DNA of 64,000 nucleotides, from positions 21,478,603-21,542,602 of the forward strand of contig CM063112.1 in the NCBI GenBank assembly GCA_031841125.1. Reading direction: 5' to 3'. Positions within the stretch are counted from its first letter, which is position 1. Each line of letters opens with the position of its first letter. Under the pieces are notes generated by a model that was not told where the DNA came from, did no database searches, and saw only the letters and a list, made by a program, of their open reading frames with translations. Shown in pieces: positions 10,931 through 21,735 of this stretch. Source of the DNA: Acanthococcus lagerstroemiae. Lineage: Eukaryota; Arthropoda; Insecta; Hemiptera; Eriococcidae. Made by a program: the position numbers and the translations under genes.

Positions 10931-11800
10931 GATGTTCACTATTTGTCTGATTTCGGTATTTTTCTTTTGGAGGGGAGAATGCTCCACTTCTTCCCACATT
11001 TATTCGTGCTGAGAACATACTTGGATTTTGAGAAGTGTTAAACAGGGAACACAAAAATCCACTACAAGACCAGAAAATACCAAAGAAAAAAAAGCTCAAA
11101 ATATGGGAAAAGAAAGCAAGAGGAGGAAATAATGATGGAAAAAAGAGAAAAAAAACCTCGCTTTCCTTTTAAAAAACTTAAAATCCTAAAACATTTTTTC
11201 AGGGGAATGTGAGGCATTTTGATGCATTTCACCTAAACTCGACGAATCGTAGTTCCTATTTGCAGCGGCCAATTCAAAAAGCCATCCTGGAAGGGGCAGT
11301 GGAGAATGTATATGAAATGAATAGTTTGTAGTCCCCCACCCCAAAATATTTGTTTGGATAATTTTTACGCTTTCAGTATGATAATTTTTTATGCGAATTG
11401 GAGTATAACGTTTGTGGTATCATTTTGTTAGTAAAATTCCATCACTCACCTTTTTTTGCGCCAAGGAGCTCAGTTTTCATGCAGAAAACGAAGAAGCTTT
11501 GCACCTCAATCAGGCACGCAATTAGGAGGAGGTGGCTAAGGGAGCAGAGTCCACTTCCAACAATTTTTTTTTTGCGCATCAAAAGAAAATGTGGAAAACG
11601 CTGAAGAAAAAATTGGGGGAAAATTAGAAGAAATAGTGTGGACCTCAATTTGTATTGTAATACAGTTTTTTTTTTTTAAATCTTGAATCTGAGTTTCAAC
11701 AGAGAAAGTAAAATAGAAATAGAGGCTAATTTTTACAGACATGCATGCACATATACTTGAGTCAGTGGCACACTTTTAGAAAAGGATGAATTTCATTCAG
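10931..11800. other. No recognisable feature
   Basis: AT-rich, with overlapping 60-70-codon open frames on both strands and no recognisable motif. Confidence 0.35.
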
Positions 11801-11808
11801 AATACAAA

Positions 11809-12043
11809 CAGTGGCGTAAATATGGCGGGGGGGGGGTAGAACCCTTTAAAAGTAAGTAAATTTTTTTCGGAAAGTATTTGTGATCTCAAAATCGACCATT
11901 CGGTTTTTTTTTTGCTTATCTGAACGATTCTTTTTACTTAACCAGTTCGTTTCTTTTTTTGAACTTGGTGGAAAAATATACCTATTTTTTATTTTATGAT
12001 TTCACCCCCCCCCCCCCAGAAGGAATGAGTAGTTACGCTACTG
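11809..12043. mobile_element. hAT-type MITE, 235 bp, perfect 8-bp TSD
   Basis: AATACAAA flanks the element at 11801-11808 and 12044-12051. Ends are CAGTGGCGTAAATATGG and, reversed, CAGTAGCGTAACTACTC. A poly-G run near the left end and a poly-C run near the right end could pair. It is non-coding and was presumably moved by a hAT transposase in trans. Confidence 0.88.
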
Positions 12044-12051
12044 AATACAAA

Positions 12052-13590
12052 GCGTCAATACAAATTTTAGGTATCTAAAAACTCCCAAAAAAATGTTCCT
12101 TTCAAATTTCACCACCTCACTCTCTTCTTGTTAGAAAAAATTCATTAATTGAGTGTCCATGGCGAGTCCGCAGTGAGCTCCCTCTTCTAAAGAATTCTGG
12201 ATACAGGCTTGGCCTCGATTGGGGGAGAATCGAGACAGTCTGACCGGGACTTTTCAGAGGTACATTCTGAATAAAATTGAAGTAAGAATTCACTTTTAGA
12301 ACCTGTGTTCAGATATGTTTATTTGTGCTTGTGTTCAACTGGTCTGCATGATAATAGCGGAAAATGTTCGTCAATCGAATCCTTGAAATTGACGAGTGCT
12401 CCGGTATTAAAATAAATCATTTCAACTTGAGGATCTTATTAATTATGGCAGAGCGTGCACTGTATACTATCTTGAGAGACGAGTAGAAACTAAAGAAGTC
12501 AGCTTGCTAACACCGTCTAATTTACGTATTAATTACGCGATCGCGGATACCTATAGCGTACAATTAACTCGACGCTGATGAGAGAAAAAAATAATAATAC
12601 CGATATTTAAGTTGAGAAACGACTAACCGAGACGGGTCTTAGATTCGAACAATAAAAAAAAGTGACCTGCGACACCCAACGAGGTATTAATTTAGAAGGC
12701 TATACCTGTGTGCGTTTTTCGAAAACACCGAGCTCGTTCAGGGGCGAGTAAGTATCTTAATTACAAAAATATTTTCTAGTCCGGGTCAGGTATCGAGCCA
12801 TCGAATGATCCGAATTTTCTACGCTCATCAGCGTTCGTTCGGCGATCTTAATACGCCAATTAACATACAAAGAGATTGTTTTTAATTATATGGAATACAA
12901 TGAGCGCGCACACAGGACTTTTAAAAGTTCACTGGTTAGTCACCAGTGTTGGATGATAGGAAGAAGCCGAGTGACCTTGTCCTTCTTGCTCTGAGTGAAG
13001 TCAGTTGTCCCCTCTCTCGCTCCCTCTCGATCATTTTTCGTTCTTCGTTTTCGGTTTACCCCTTTCGCTCTCCGCTCTTCTTCTGTATAGCAAAATGAAT
13101 AGGTTAATTTAGAAGAACGATGGTTAGTACGACGGGCATTGCTGTACACTCTTCTAAACAATCTCATTATATACGATTTTACGTTTCAGTCTTATGTCAA
13201 GGATCACAAACAAATTATTCGTGATGCGAACGCAATTACCTGGCTTTCGTTTTGAGCAGAAAATGACAATATCCGAGCGTTGCTCGTTTAAAATTCCCAT
13301 TATTAAAAGCGATTTAAATACAGGTATTAGAAGGTTTAGGTTTAGGGCTTTCATTTTAATGTAGAATCTGAGTTGGTCGTACTTCCCGGTCGAGCATTTG
13401 GAAATATAGATGTGCACGTATTGCGAGAATCAGTTTGATGTAAAGGTCACTGGAGATTGCGGAGAACGTTATTTTTCACACGTTTATTGTAATTGCCGGT
13501 TAAAATAGCAGAGACCAATTTGCACGCTAGTAGGTTCAGTAAAAATCCAAAATTGGAGAGAAACGGAACGGAAAAAAATGAACTACAATT
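12052..13590. other. Unique-looking sequence, CpG-richer than surroundings
   Basis: From about 12480 to 13170 the sequence has more CG dinucleotides than the transposon-rich flanks and a pyrimidine-rich run near 12990-13085. No convincing coding frame. The 75-codon minus frame at 12940-13167 is basic, derives from the purine-rich complement of that run and is probably not a gene. It could hold regulatory DNA, which cannot be judged from one sequence. Confidence 0.3.
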
Positions 13591-13654
13591 TGGAATGTAC
13601 ATCTGGACACTATACTGGGTCTTAATCCCGCCCTCGTGAATTCTTCCAGGGATA

Positions 13655-13960
13655 AACTTTCGCAGATTTCTAAAGAATTTCTTCGGAATTTTGAATAGTC
13701 CAGGGGAATTAGCATTTTTGATGGAATTAATTGCAGCACAGCTGAAACTTGGTACGATTGTTTAGTACCCTCTTCGAAAACCCCCCGCAATTTCCTCCTC
13801 CCCCGGTGTGAGCATCACCCCCCAGAATCCAAAAAGTGCCCCCGGACACCGTCTTTGGCTTATATCTAGCTTAAAATTGAGTTATAGGTAAAAATATTCC
13901 TCACCAAAATTAAAGAGCGTAAAATTCTCTATAAAAATGATATCCATGTTTTTTTGTTTT
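13655..13960 (-). repeat. Left arm of a large inverted repeat
   Basis: The reverse complement of this arm matches 15655-15945. Shared landmarks include TTTACGCTCTTTAATTTTGG, ACCTATAACTCAATTTTAAG, ATGCTCACACCGGGGG, GAAGAGGGTACTAAACAATC and AGCTGTGCTGCAATTAATTC. Identity is about 85% by eye, with drift in G-runs. The arms enclose about 1.7 kb holding a decayed coding fragment and a 48-bp minisatellite. They could be the ends of a fold-back transposon or two unrelated insertions of one repeat. Confidence 0.8.
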
Positions 13961-14749
13961 CGTGAATCCCATACCAAGATAATTGGCGTTCAAGATCACA
14001 CGAGCATGTAAATATGGAGTAACCTACAACATACGCGGTATACAAACGTCGAACTCGTCACTGTTGGGATTTAAACCTGCACTAGAGTGCGCTGCAAAAT
14101 TACCTGCGCGGGTGTTAGCCGGTGAAAATGAGTGAGTGATCATGTGTGTACACTGCTATCTTCAGTAGGAAAAAAAACCGAGTAAAAATTATTCTGCTAG
14201 TAGAACTGATTATACGTAATTTAATTTTTTGGTGATGGTGCGCAGTCGAATTTAGGACAAATTTTCTTTGAAAGTGAATTTCTAATCGACTTAATGATAG
14301 TTGAAGTTTGTTACACGCTTACGGTAAATCATCCGTGATCACTCACACATATCGCAGGACTTCCAACACTTGAAACTCTAAGTTTAAATCTAAATCCCAA
14401 TGCGAGAAGCGTTGAACGCTGTAATTTTAAATCCCTATTATACTAGATGGACCAGCTTGTTTTAGAAACCGGATTGAAGACAGACAATAGATATTGAGTG
14501 ACATGACTATTGGCGTTTAGACACTCCTGTAGGTGCGCTAGTGTAGTAGACGAAAATATGGTCAGGGTACTTTTACCACAAAAACATGTACAGGTGAAAT
14601 GAGTTCTAGCATTTTCAGTATTGAAGAGAACTAAAGTGTCAGCCCTTATCATTTCCTTTCAGATGAGCCCAACTTGAGTTTTTTTGCAGAACATTTTTGT
14701 CCCTGATCATCTTTTCGTTCAAATACACCAATCAGTGCGCCGCATTTCA

Positions 14750-15030
14750 TTAGGCCGCTATCGAACAAACACTCATGCGAATTATGAAGAGTGCAGGCGG
14801 ACTGACTCATCAACGCGGTGTTACCTCTAGTGTTTTGCAGCAGTGGATTCTTAGCGCCCCTATCATATGCTTTATCTTTGCCAAGATTTGGAACAGTTCA
14901 CAAACTGTCAACCAGAAACAAGTGCTCATCATAAAAAATTGAGGGAATCACGAGTGCAACATGATAGAAGGGATGTTCAAACTTTTTTAAACTGGCTGAA
15001 AGCCCATCATCCCTTCCCATATGTATCTGT
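14750..15030 (+). pseudogene. Fragment of a widespread uncharacterised repeat-associated protein, frameshifted
   Basis: One frame near 14755-14850 reads IEQTLMRIMKSAGGLTHQ followed by RGVTSSVLQQWILS. A second frame from 14867 reads RESRVQHDRRDVQTFLNW then LKAHHPFPY. From memory, this layout (a GGLT-RG-T block, then a region ending R-DV--FL-WL--H-PF) matches an uncharacterised protein found as multicopy fragments in many animal genomes. That family link was not checked. A frameshift separates the parts, the N-terminus is missing, and the frame runs on into the 48-bp repeat array. It lies inside the inverted arms, so it may have been carried there. Confidence 0.5.
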
Positions 15031-15039
15031 ATTACAAGA

Positions 15040-15268
15040 GGGGATCTACCCGGGCTTATGGAGGGGATTCATGAAGGGAATATGGAAGGGCTATACGGCG
15101 GGTCTACAAAGGGGATCCGTGCAAGGGGAAACAGAGGGCTATACGACGAGTCTACAAAGGGCATACATAAAGGGTATACAGAGGGGCTGTACGACAGTTT
15201 ACAAAGGGGGTGCTTAGAGGCATACAGAGGGGCTATACAACGGGTCTACAAAGGGCATACATAAAGGG
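15040..15268 (+). repeat. 48-bp minisatellite, about 4 copies
   Basis: Units beginning GGGCTATACGACGGGTCTAC start near 15088, 15136, 15184 and 15230, so the spacing is 48, 48 and 46 bases. A shorter AAGGG-rich lead-in precedes them. Because 48 is divisible by three, a Gly/Lys/Tyr-rich open frame reads through; it is a by-product of the array. Confidence 0.8.
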
Positions 15269-15307
15269 CCAGTGTATGGTTCGGGTAGTGGGAGGGCTAT
15301 ATGTAAA

Positions 15308-15375
15308 TGAAGCGCTGTGATTGGCTAACCTGATGGCTCCCCTCGAATGGAGCGCTCTGATTGGCTGCTGGAGGG
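15308..15375 (+). promoter_or_regulatory. Paired inverted CCAAT boxes
   Basis: AGCGCTGTGATTGGCTAAC and AGCGCTCTGATTGGCTGC lie about 45 bases apart, each holding ATTGGCT, an inverted CCAAT box. They could be a promoter element or one more diverged tandem duplication next to the minisatellite. No gene starts nearby. Confidence 0.3.
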
Positions 15376-15654
15376 GAAACATACCGGCTTGAGACAGGGC
15401 TAACGAGGGTCGATTTTCCAAGGGTCTCGAGTGGGTTTACACGAATTTAAGTTTTCCGCAACGGGATCATGAGCTTGTGGTTGCCGTAAAGTGGGTATCT
15501 TTTGTAGCCTCGCGTTTGTAGAGGAGGTTGTTTAAACGCAGAAAATTGTATACATGTAGATTCGGATAAAAATGAATTCTTATAATAATAAAGACAATAA
15601 ATTGAAATTACATCATGTAACATCCTATGCATCCAGTGATCCAGTCATGTGTTT

Positions 15655-15945
15655 AAAAAACAACATAGATATCAGTTTTGTAGAGAATTTTACGCTCTTT
15701 AATTTTGGTAAGGAATGTTTTTACCTATAACTCAATTTTAAGCTAGATACAAGCCAAAAACTGTTTCCGGGGGCACTTCTTGGACTCTGAGGGGTAATGC
15801 TCACACCGGGGGGGGGGGATCACGGGATTTTCCGAAGAGGGTACTAAACAATCGTACTAAGTTTCAGCTGTGCTGCAATTAATTCCATTAAACGCCTCTT
15901 TTTTAGGTAATTCTCCTGGACTAGAAGGATGAATCTTTGAATATT
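15655..15945 (+). repeat. Right arm of the large inverted repeat
   Basis: Inverted partner of 13655-13960. Similarity fades near the GGACTA string around 15917, with weak resemblance up to about 15990. The Jockey-like LINE begins about 200 bases downstream. Confidence 0.8.
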
Positions 15946-16181
15946 TCCAAAGGATTTTTACGTAATGAAGCATCGAAGATTTCCGAAAGTTTCTTTGGGA
16001 TAAAGTTTGAGAAACCCACCTATTTTCGCGTAATCAAGTCACTCTGTCCAACTATCAAACCTTTTGACGCGACTTCACTTATGCTAAGCAAGCCAGTGCT
16101 AGAACAGCGATATTTGTATCCAGTTCTCTCCTTACTCAGCGTATACAAACCACAACTCATCTACAAGCAGTAATCCTATTA

Positions 16182-17880
16182 GTGAAAATACCCCCTCTTT
16201 CCAAAACCCCTATCACCTTCTGTTCTATATACATTCCACCTAAACAGAATCTCTCCACATCTGACCTAAATACCCGTACTAACTTTCTTCCTTCTCCCTT
16301 TATTCTTAGGGGAGACTCCAACGCTTATAGTTCTACCTGGGGTTCAAAGCGCTCGAATAGTCACGGCAACGCTCTTGACAACATACTATTCAACTCCCCT
16401 GGCCTGATACTCCTCAACCAGCACAAAACCCACACACGTCTCAACTCCTCTTACGGCTCCTTTTCTACAATTGACCTAACTCTATGTACATCGACCCTTG
16501 CCCCTCATCTCACTTCGAGAACTCTTCATGATCGGTGTGACAGTGATCATTATCCGATTATCCTTACTCATGATTTGATTCAGCAATACCGAACTGACTT
16601 GCCATCCAAATGGATTCTTAACAAAGCTGACTGGTTCCACTTTCTCGAATTAACCTCGCACACCCAAGATCTGCTTAATACCAACTCACTCCAGCAAGAT
16701 ATCGATTCGTTCACAGGCTTCGTCCTAAAGGTTCCTGAAATTTCCATCCCGCAATCACAACCACGTAACAACAAGCTAACTGTCCCATGGTGGTCAGATG
16801 ACATCAAAACTGCATTAAAAGTACGCAATACAGCTCTCAACCGATATCGCAAAACCAACTCGCCCTCAGACTTCGTCAAAAAGAAGTTCCGAACGAAGGC
16901 ACGTGTCCTCCTCCGTTTCTGTGAGAAACAGAGCTGGAACAACTTGTCTCCAGCATCAATCATCCTGTTTCCTGCTCATGTGGAGAAACATTAAACTGAT
17001 AACAGGGGCGAAAAAAAGCTTAAACATCCCGGTCGTGACCGTCAGTCACCAAGTCATTTTCAACCCACCTGATACCTCGGAAACCTTAGCCTATCACTAC
17101 GCAGTAGCATCATCCGATTCAGCTCATGACCCTCAATTCCTGCTAACTTACAAAAAAACAAACACAAGCAAACCAGCTCGACTTTTCCACCAAGATTCAG
17201 TATCTACCTCACAACCATCACAGAGCAGGAGTCACAGCCACCATTCATGATTTAAAAACTCAGCCCTTGGCCCTGATTGCATCGTACCAGCCATGCTGAA
17301 GCATCTCCACTCTAATGCCATCTTTCACTTAACATCGCTGTTTAACAAAATATTACAAACAGGTTCCTACCCACCTAATTGGAAAACAGCAATTGTCATA
17401 CCAATCCTAATACCCTCCTCAGACGCCTCTCTATCCGAGTCATATCGTCCCATCTCACTAGCGTCCTCGGCAAAATGTTTAAAAAATCATTAACAAAAGG
17501 TTAGTCTGGTACCTGGAATCTAATAATAGACTTTCGGCATCGCAGTGCAGCTTTCGTAAGTCTCAATCAACACTCATAGCCCTGGCTGATCTGAAGGCAC
17601 AAATTTGCGATGCATTTTCAACCGGAAATCATCTGTTCTTAGTATTCTTCAATATGGAAAAGGCTTTCGATAGAGTTTGGAGGTATCACATCTGCTCTCT
17701 ACTTCATAAAAACCATTTACGCGGACACCTTGCTCTAATCCTACAAAGCTTCCTGCAGAACGGTTTCATTAGGGTACGTGTGGGAAGACATCTTTCCTGC
17801 CCCGACTGCTCGTCAGTGGAGTCCCGCAAGGCTCAGTTCTCAGCGTAACCTTGTTTTTGATTGCTGTTAATGAGATCACT
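16182..17880 (+). pseudogene. Jockey-like non-LTR retrotransposon, endonuclease plus partial reverse transcriptase
   Basis: The 270-codon frame at 16182-16994 is the C-terminal part of an APE-type endonuclease. It has CSIYIPPKQ (residues 14-22), GDSNAYSSTWGS (44-55; usual form GDFNAHS-LWGS, so D45 and N47 are kept), IDLT near 96-99 and SDHYP near 120-124. It continues into the PWW--D---A---R--AL linker. After frameshifts, reverse transcriptase parts follow. KNSALGPDCIVPAMLKH is near 17254. FNMEKAFDRVW is near 17650, with the catalytic Asp of the F-D--KAFD motif replaced by Asn. GVPQGSVLS is near 17818. No (F/Y)ADD block follows, so the copy is truncated at both ends and dead. Jockey-like placement is from motif style only. 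Confidence 0.88.
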
Positions 17881-17889
17881 CTCCATGTT

Positions 17890-19495
17890 CGTTTCCCTCT
17901 CACACAAATACCGCAAAATGTGTTTTCAAGTCGGAATTTTTCGGATTTCAACGGAAACTGCTCCTAGACACATCTGGCCAAAGTGTGCAGTAGAAAGAAG
18001 TCATCTAGGATGTAATATTTCAAGTTTACAAATTACAATCCGCAGGCTGGTGTTCGGAAAAGATACCATAAGTCGCATCGATCTTGTTTACGTTCGTGCG
18101 CGCGTTATCACTAAAGCTGCGCATAATGATTACTATCGCGTTCCCAATGAGTCCATTGTTCTCAAATGTAAGACCTTGAAGAACTTCGTTTCCGAACTTA
18201 CCAGTTTTCCAAAACCAACCCTTCACCTGTTCTTAATACGGACTCTGTCATCTTTAAACTTGTATTCCTCGGCGTACATGAATCAACTGCCTGTGGATCT
18301 TGCAGAATGTTTTGGTACATGTTCGTGGGATATCATAGGGAAATTTGAGATGGATTGGTGCAGTAGACGCCGATACATCGATTTTTTCGTATAATTTTCT
18401 GTTTCTCAACTTCAAACGCAATTTTCTCAAAATTAAGGCTTCACATCCTTAAACTTCGGCTGCTTTTATTTCAGTCTGTATCGAAGGTAGAGACTCAATT
18501 TTTTTGTGAAATGCAGGTACATTTGTGCTCTATCGGATTCTAACAAAAACTCAAAAACAAGTTCTCCGACATATGGTACCTTTTCACAGAGCGCCTCACA
18601 TTACATTCTAATAATTTACTTCGCTGTTTTCAATTCATCCACTCGTCTGTTCCATTTCCACCCTCGAATTCGAAACGCCGCTGCGTGCTTCGAGCTTCAA
18701 CTCGCGTAAATGCCATCATCGACATTAATTCGCGCAAGAAAAATATTCTCAATTTGTCTCCTCCATCATCCGAATCGTTCATTTACGAGCGTTGGCCTGC
18801 AGCGTGAGCCAGAATACGCTGCTATATAGCACTTCGGAAACATCTTTAATATGAAATAATTTTTATGAAGGGTGTGGTAACGGCAGGAAAAAGTAAACCT
18901 CCAGAGAGATAATAACGATAAGATCAGACAATATGGTTATTGTAATGTATTAGTGGCGCTCGTCTGCCTCGTACATTTTGCCAACGCTTCGGGAAACAAA
19001 ACAAAAAAAGAGAAAAAAAAGGGGGAATGAGAGGGCTCACCCTCGTTTATTTAAATGTCAGTTAGTCAATAACAGAGTCGGCTGGTTCATCATAAGCTCG
19101 TTTCAATCCGCATGGACCAAAAATGTCATCACCTTCATTTAATCGATTCGTGTACACGCGTCTCATCTCGCCCGTCTAATTTGTTAAGGTCGTCGAATTG
19201 GGTCTGAACCTGAACATAAGCTCTAATGAAGATTAATTTTTCTTAAATTTATTCAGAATATACCTCTGAATAGGGAGAAAAAGTCTCTATCTGGCTGGCA
19301 CTGGCGTCTCTCCTGATTGCAGCGTAAGACTTTTTAAAATCAGTTTTTCGTCTTTCTGTTCACGAACTGTGCTTCCTAGGGCAAACCGAGCTCAGCAATA
19401 AAATATTCTAGATGAAATCACTAACTTAATGATTCGAAATATTGTATCAAAGAATTCTGACAAAAAGGAAAACAGTTCTAGAATTTTGAATAACT
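17890..19495. other. No supportable gene
   Basis: The 177-codon open frame at 17861-18394 begins inside the LINE remnant and has no recognisable domain. The rest is unique-looking with moderate CpG. I see no repeats shared with other parts of the window. Confidence 0.35.
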
Positions 19496-19499
19496 AGGG

Positions 19500-20235
19500 G
19501 CTTCCCCCCTGGCGGCCCAAATCCGTGCCACAAGCCACCTTTCGTTCTTATGGGAAAAACACATGGAGTTTTGACTTTTATTCCAGACTCAGTTTCCCTT
19601 CTATATTCACCGAGACCAAAGCCCGTAAATTAAACAATAGAATATTTGCCATCGGATTCAGCTTGTGACATTGGAAAACAAGTCTTTTGCTTTCAATTTT
19701 TAAATTTTAATAAAATGTTCAACTTTCTCAAATTTTAATCTTTAAGGCGCCTGGTTGACCGAGCGGATAGCGCGTTGGTCTCGGAATCCGGAGGTCCCGG
19801 ATTCGAGCCCACGTAGCAACTCGCCAGATTTCGACCTAAGCAGGTTTTTCGGCCAGGAGGGAAGAGGGCTAAGACAGCCCTAACAGCCTCCCTGACGTCT
19901 CTGCGGTAATGCTCGTTAGGGCGGATTCCAGGGCTCGGGTTGAGAGCAAATTAGAAAAAGAAGTGAAATTTCTGTCTTTAGGTCAAACAGATAATCTAGT
20001 AAAAACAGAACAGTCATTAAAATTCGAAATTCAACGTTTCCTAGGGACTTTCAGATTTTCGAAATGTCTTCCACATTTCAGCTTTGTTTCAACCTTTCAG
20101 ATAAATTTCGATACTCAGCTTGAAACGTTTTCGGCTTTTGACTGACTAGTCTCTGACAGAACCCAGGGCACTCTATTTTCAGAAACGAAATTTGACTTTC
20201 AGTATGGGGAGGTGGAGTTTTAAACATTTTTAACG
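19500..20235 (+). repeat. ~900-bp dispersed family (R900), copy A, split by a SINE
   Basis: Shares ordered landmarks with 31235-32130, 54055-54705 and, inverted, 56135-56812: CCGTAAATTAAACAATAG, CGGATTCAGCTTGTGA, AAATTCAACGTTTGCTAC-like, CGAAATGTCTTCCACATTTC, CTCAGCTTGAAAC and TGACTAGTCTCTGAC. It is non-coding. SINE-B sits inside at 19745-19975. This copy lacks the distal A/T-rich tail present in copy B. Confidence 0.85.
19745..19975 (+). mobile_element. SINE-B: tRNA-derived SINE, copy 1
   Basis: The head has an A box, TGACCGAGCGG near 19757, and a B box, GGATTCGAGCC near 19799, followed by ACGTAGCAACTCGCCAGATTTC. The body continues TTTTTCGGCCAGGAGGGAAG, AGACAGCCCTAACAGCCTCC and GGCGGATTCCAGGGCTCGGG, and ends in an A-rich GAAAAAGA tail. 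It interrupts the R900 repeat; a CTTTAAGG/CTTTAGG pair at the borders may be the TSD. A second copy lies on the minus strand at 26078-26297. It is not a working tRNA, because the acceptor ends do not pair. Confidence 0.85.
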
Positions 20236-20290
20236 AGTCTTGGATCGATAAGTTTGGAAACGCATGGTCACTGTGTGAGCTCTATCTGCA

Positions 20291-20511
20291 GGGGCAGATC
20301 AGCTACTTTTAAGGACATAATCTGTTCTAACATGAAAGATCTCTAAGTTTTAAGACATAACCGACGTAATAAGGCATAAAAAGACGTATCTCTCTTGATA
20401 TACTAAAAAGGGGCAGATCAGCTACTTTCAAGGACATAATCTGTTCTAACATGAAAGATCTCCAAGTTTTAAGACATAACCGACATAATGAGACATAAAA
20501 AGACATAGGTA
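20291..20511 (+). repeat. 119-bp direct duplication next to the Helitron 5' end
   Basis: GGGGCAGATCAGCTACTTT starts at 20291 and 20410, and the following ~100 bases are nearly identical (AGGACATAATCTGTTCTAAC, AGACATAACCGAC). Each copy ends in a TATCTCT...ATATACTAAAAA string, the same string that forms the Helitron start at 20512. The duplicated block may therefore include a Helitron terminus. Confidence 0.8.
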
Positions 20512-21735
20512 TCTCTATATACTAAAAAAGTAAAATCCGCCGCCATCACCACCACTTCCGAGAGAAAAGAAACAAAAAAAACACTGCGGGTTGCCTACCC
20601 TGCCCCTTAATTGCTCATTTCTCTAGAGGTAGCCTACCCTCGGGAGGGTCCATCGCCTGCGGATTGCCTATCCTGCCCCACTAATTGCTCATTTCTCCAA
20701 GGGTAGCCTACTTGTAGGAGGTGGTTCATGGTGGAGAGAGCTCCAGAATGGGGAGGAGATCCTTGGGGGCGTGGCCTCAGGAGCGGGATAAAGGCCCTGG
20801 GAGGAGGAGGGTAATGGTGAGTAAGAGGTCCTGGTAGAGGAAGAAATCCTGGGTGAAAGAGGGACCGGGGAGGGGAATGAAAGCCGTGGTGGTCTGAAGG
20901 GGAAGGGTGGTCAAGGTGGTGGGAGCTTCTGAGTGGAGGGCCCCGGATCTTCGAGGGGGTTGAGACGACAAGGCCGCAGAGAAGGAGCAGTGGAAGGGGA
21001 AGGCTGTAGCGAGGGATTAAGGTCGCAATTGGGGAGGGCGTAGTGATGGGTGAAGAGGTCTTGGTGAGGGCATGGTACGTGAACAGGAATGAAGGCGATA
21101 GTGGTGTAGGGGTGGTCGGGGGACGTGGTACCAATGAGTGTGGGCTCTCGGGGAGGAAGAGGGTGATGGGGGGGGGCTAAGTGGAAGACTTGGTGATGAT
21201 CGGAGGGATGAACAGCGGGTGTCATGTGGGGGAGAAGCTGTGGATGGAGAAAGTCATCGAGCGAGGGAGGGGGTAATGTGAGGAGATTGAGGGCCAGGTG
21301 GTCGATGATTGTAGAGGTGAGGAGGAAGTCCACATGAGAGGGAAGTGTTCGCAGGGGGGATACTGCGAAGGTAAAAGACCATGGGGTGGGCGCTGAAGCT
21401 TCTGGTAGATTATGGCCGTTGTGGTGGAGGAGTTCGTGACTGAGTGACCGTGGAGGCGGAGATCAACCGTACTGAACGAGGGGGTCATGGTGGAGGAGGA
21501 GGCTCGTTATGAAGAAAGGGTGGAAGGGGGTTCATGGTGGAAGACTGAGCACCGCTGATAGAGGGGGAGCAAAAGAAGCCCAAAGCAAACCTCAATTCAG
21601 AAACAAAAGTTTTAGATCAAACACTGAGGACTGTGGAGGTCGGACGAGGCGCAAAGCGCTGAGCAAGGCCGGGCTGGCAAGCGAGTGACGGCGGGGGGTT
21701 GAGCCGCGAAGCGGCCAGGGGGCGAAACCCTCTAG
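20512..21735 (+). mobile_element. Non-autonomous Helitron, 1224 bp
   Basis: The 5' end reads TCTCTATATACTAAAAAAG, directly after A. The 3' end has the hairpin GCCGCGAAGCGGC (21703-21715), then GGGGGCGAAACCCTCTAG ending at 21735, directly before T. A TC start, CTAG end, 3' hairpin, A/T insertion site and absence of TIRs are the Helitron signature. The inside is G-rich on the plus strand and holds GCGGATTGCCTA-type direct duplications (20585-20710). Pro/Ser/Thr-rich minus-strand frames (166 codons at 20634-21134, 140 codons at 20911-21333) show no Rep or helicase motif. They look like low-complexity read-through, though captured sequence is possible. Confidence 0.85.

Noticed and set aside
13000..13167. 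Basic 75-codon minus-strand protein
   Set aside because: Its Arg/Glu/Lys content follows from the pyrimidine-rich plus strand, and no domain is visible.
17861..18394. 177-codon gene after the Jockey-like LINE
   Set aside because: It starts inside the LINE remnant in another frame, has no recognisable motif, and no promoter or second exon is evident.
20634..21333. Proline-rich 166- and 140-codon minus-strand proteins
   Set aside because: They lie wholly inside the Helitron, overlap in different frames, and reflect the G-rich plus strand.
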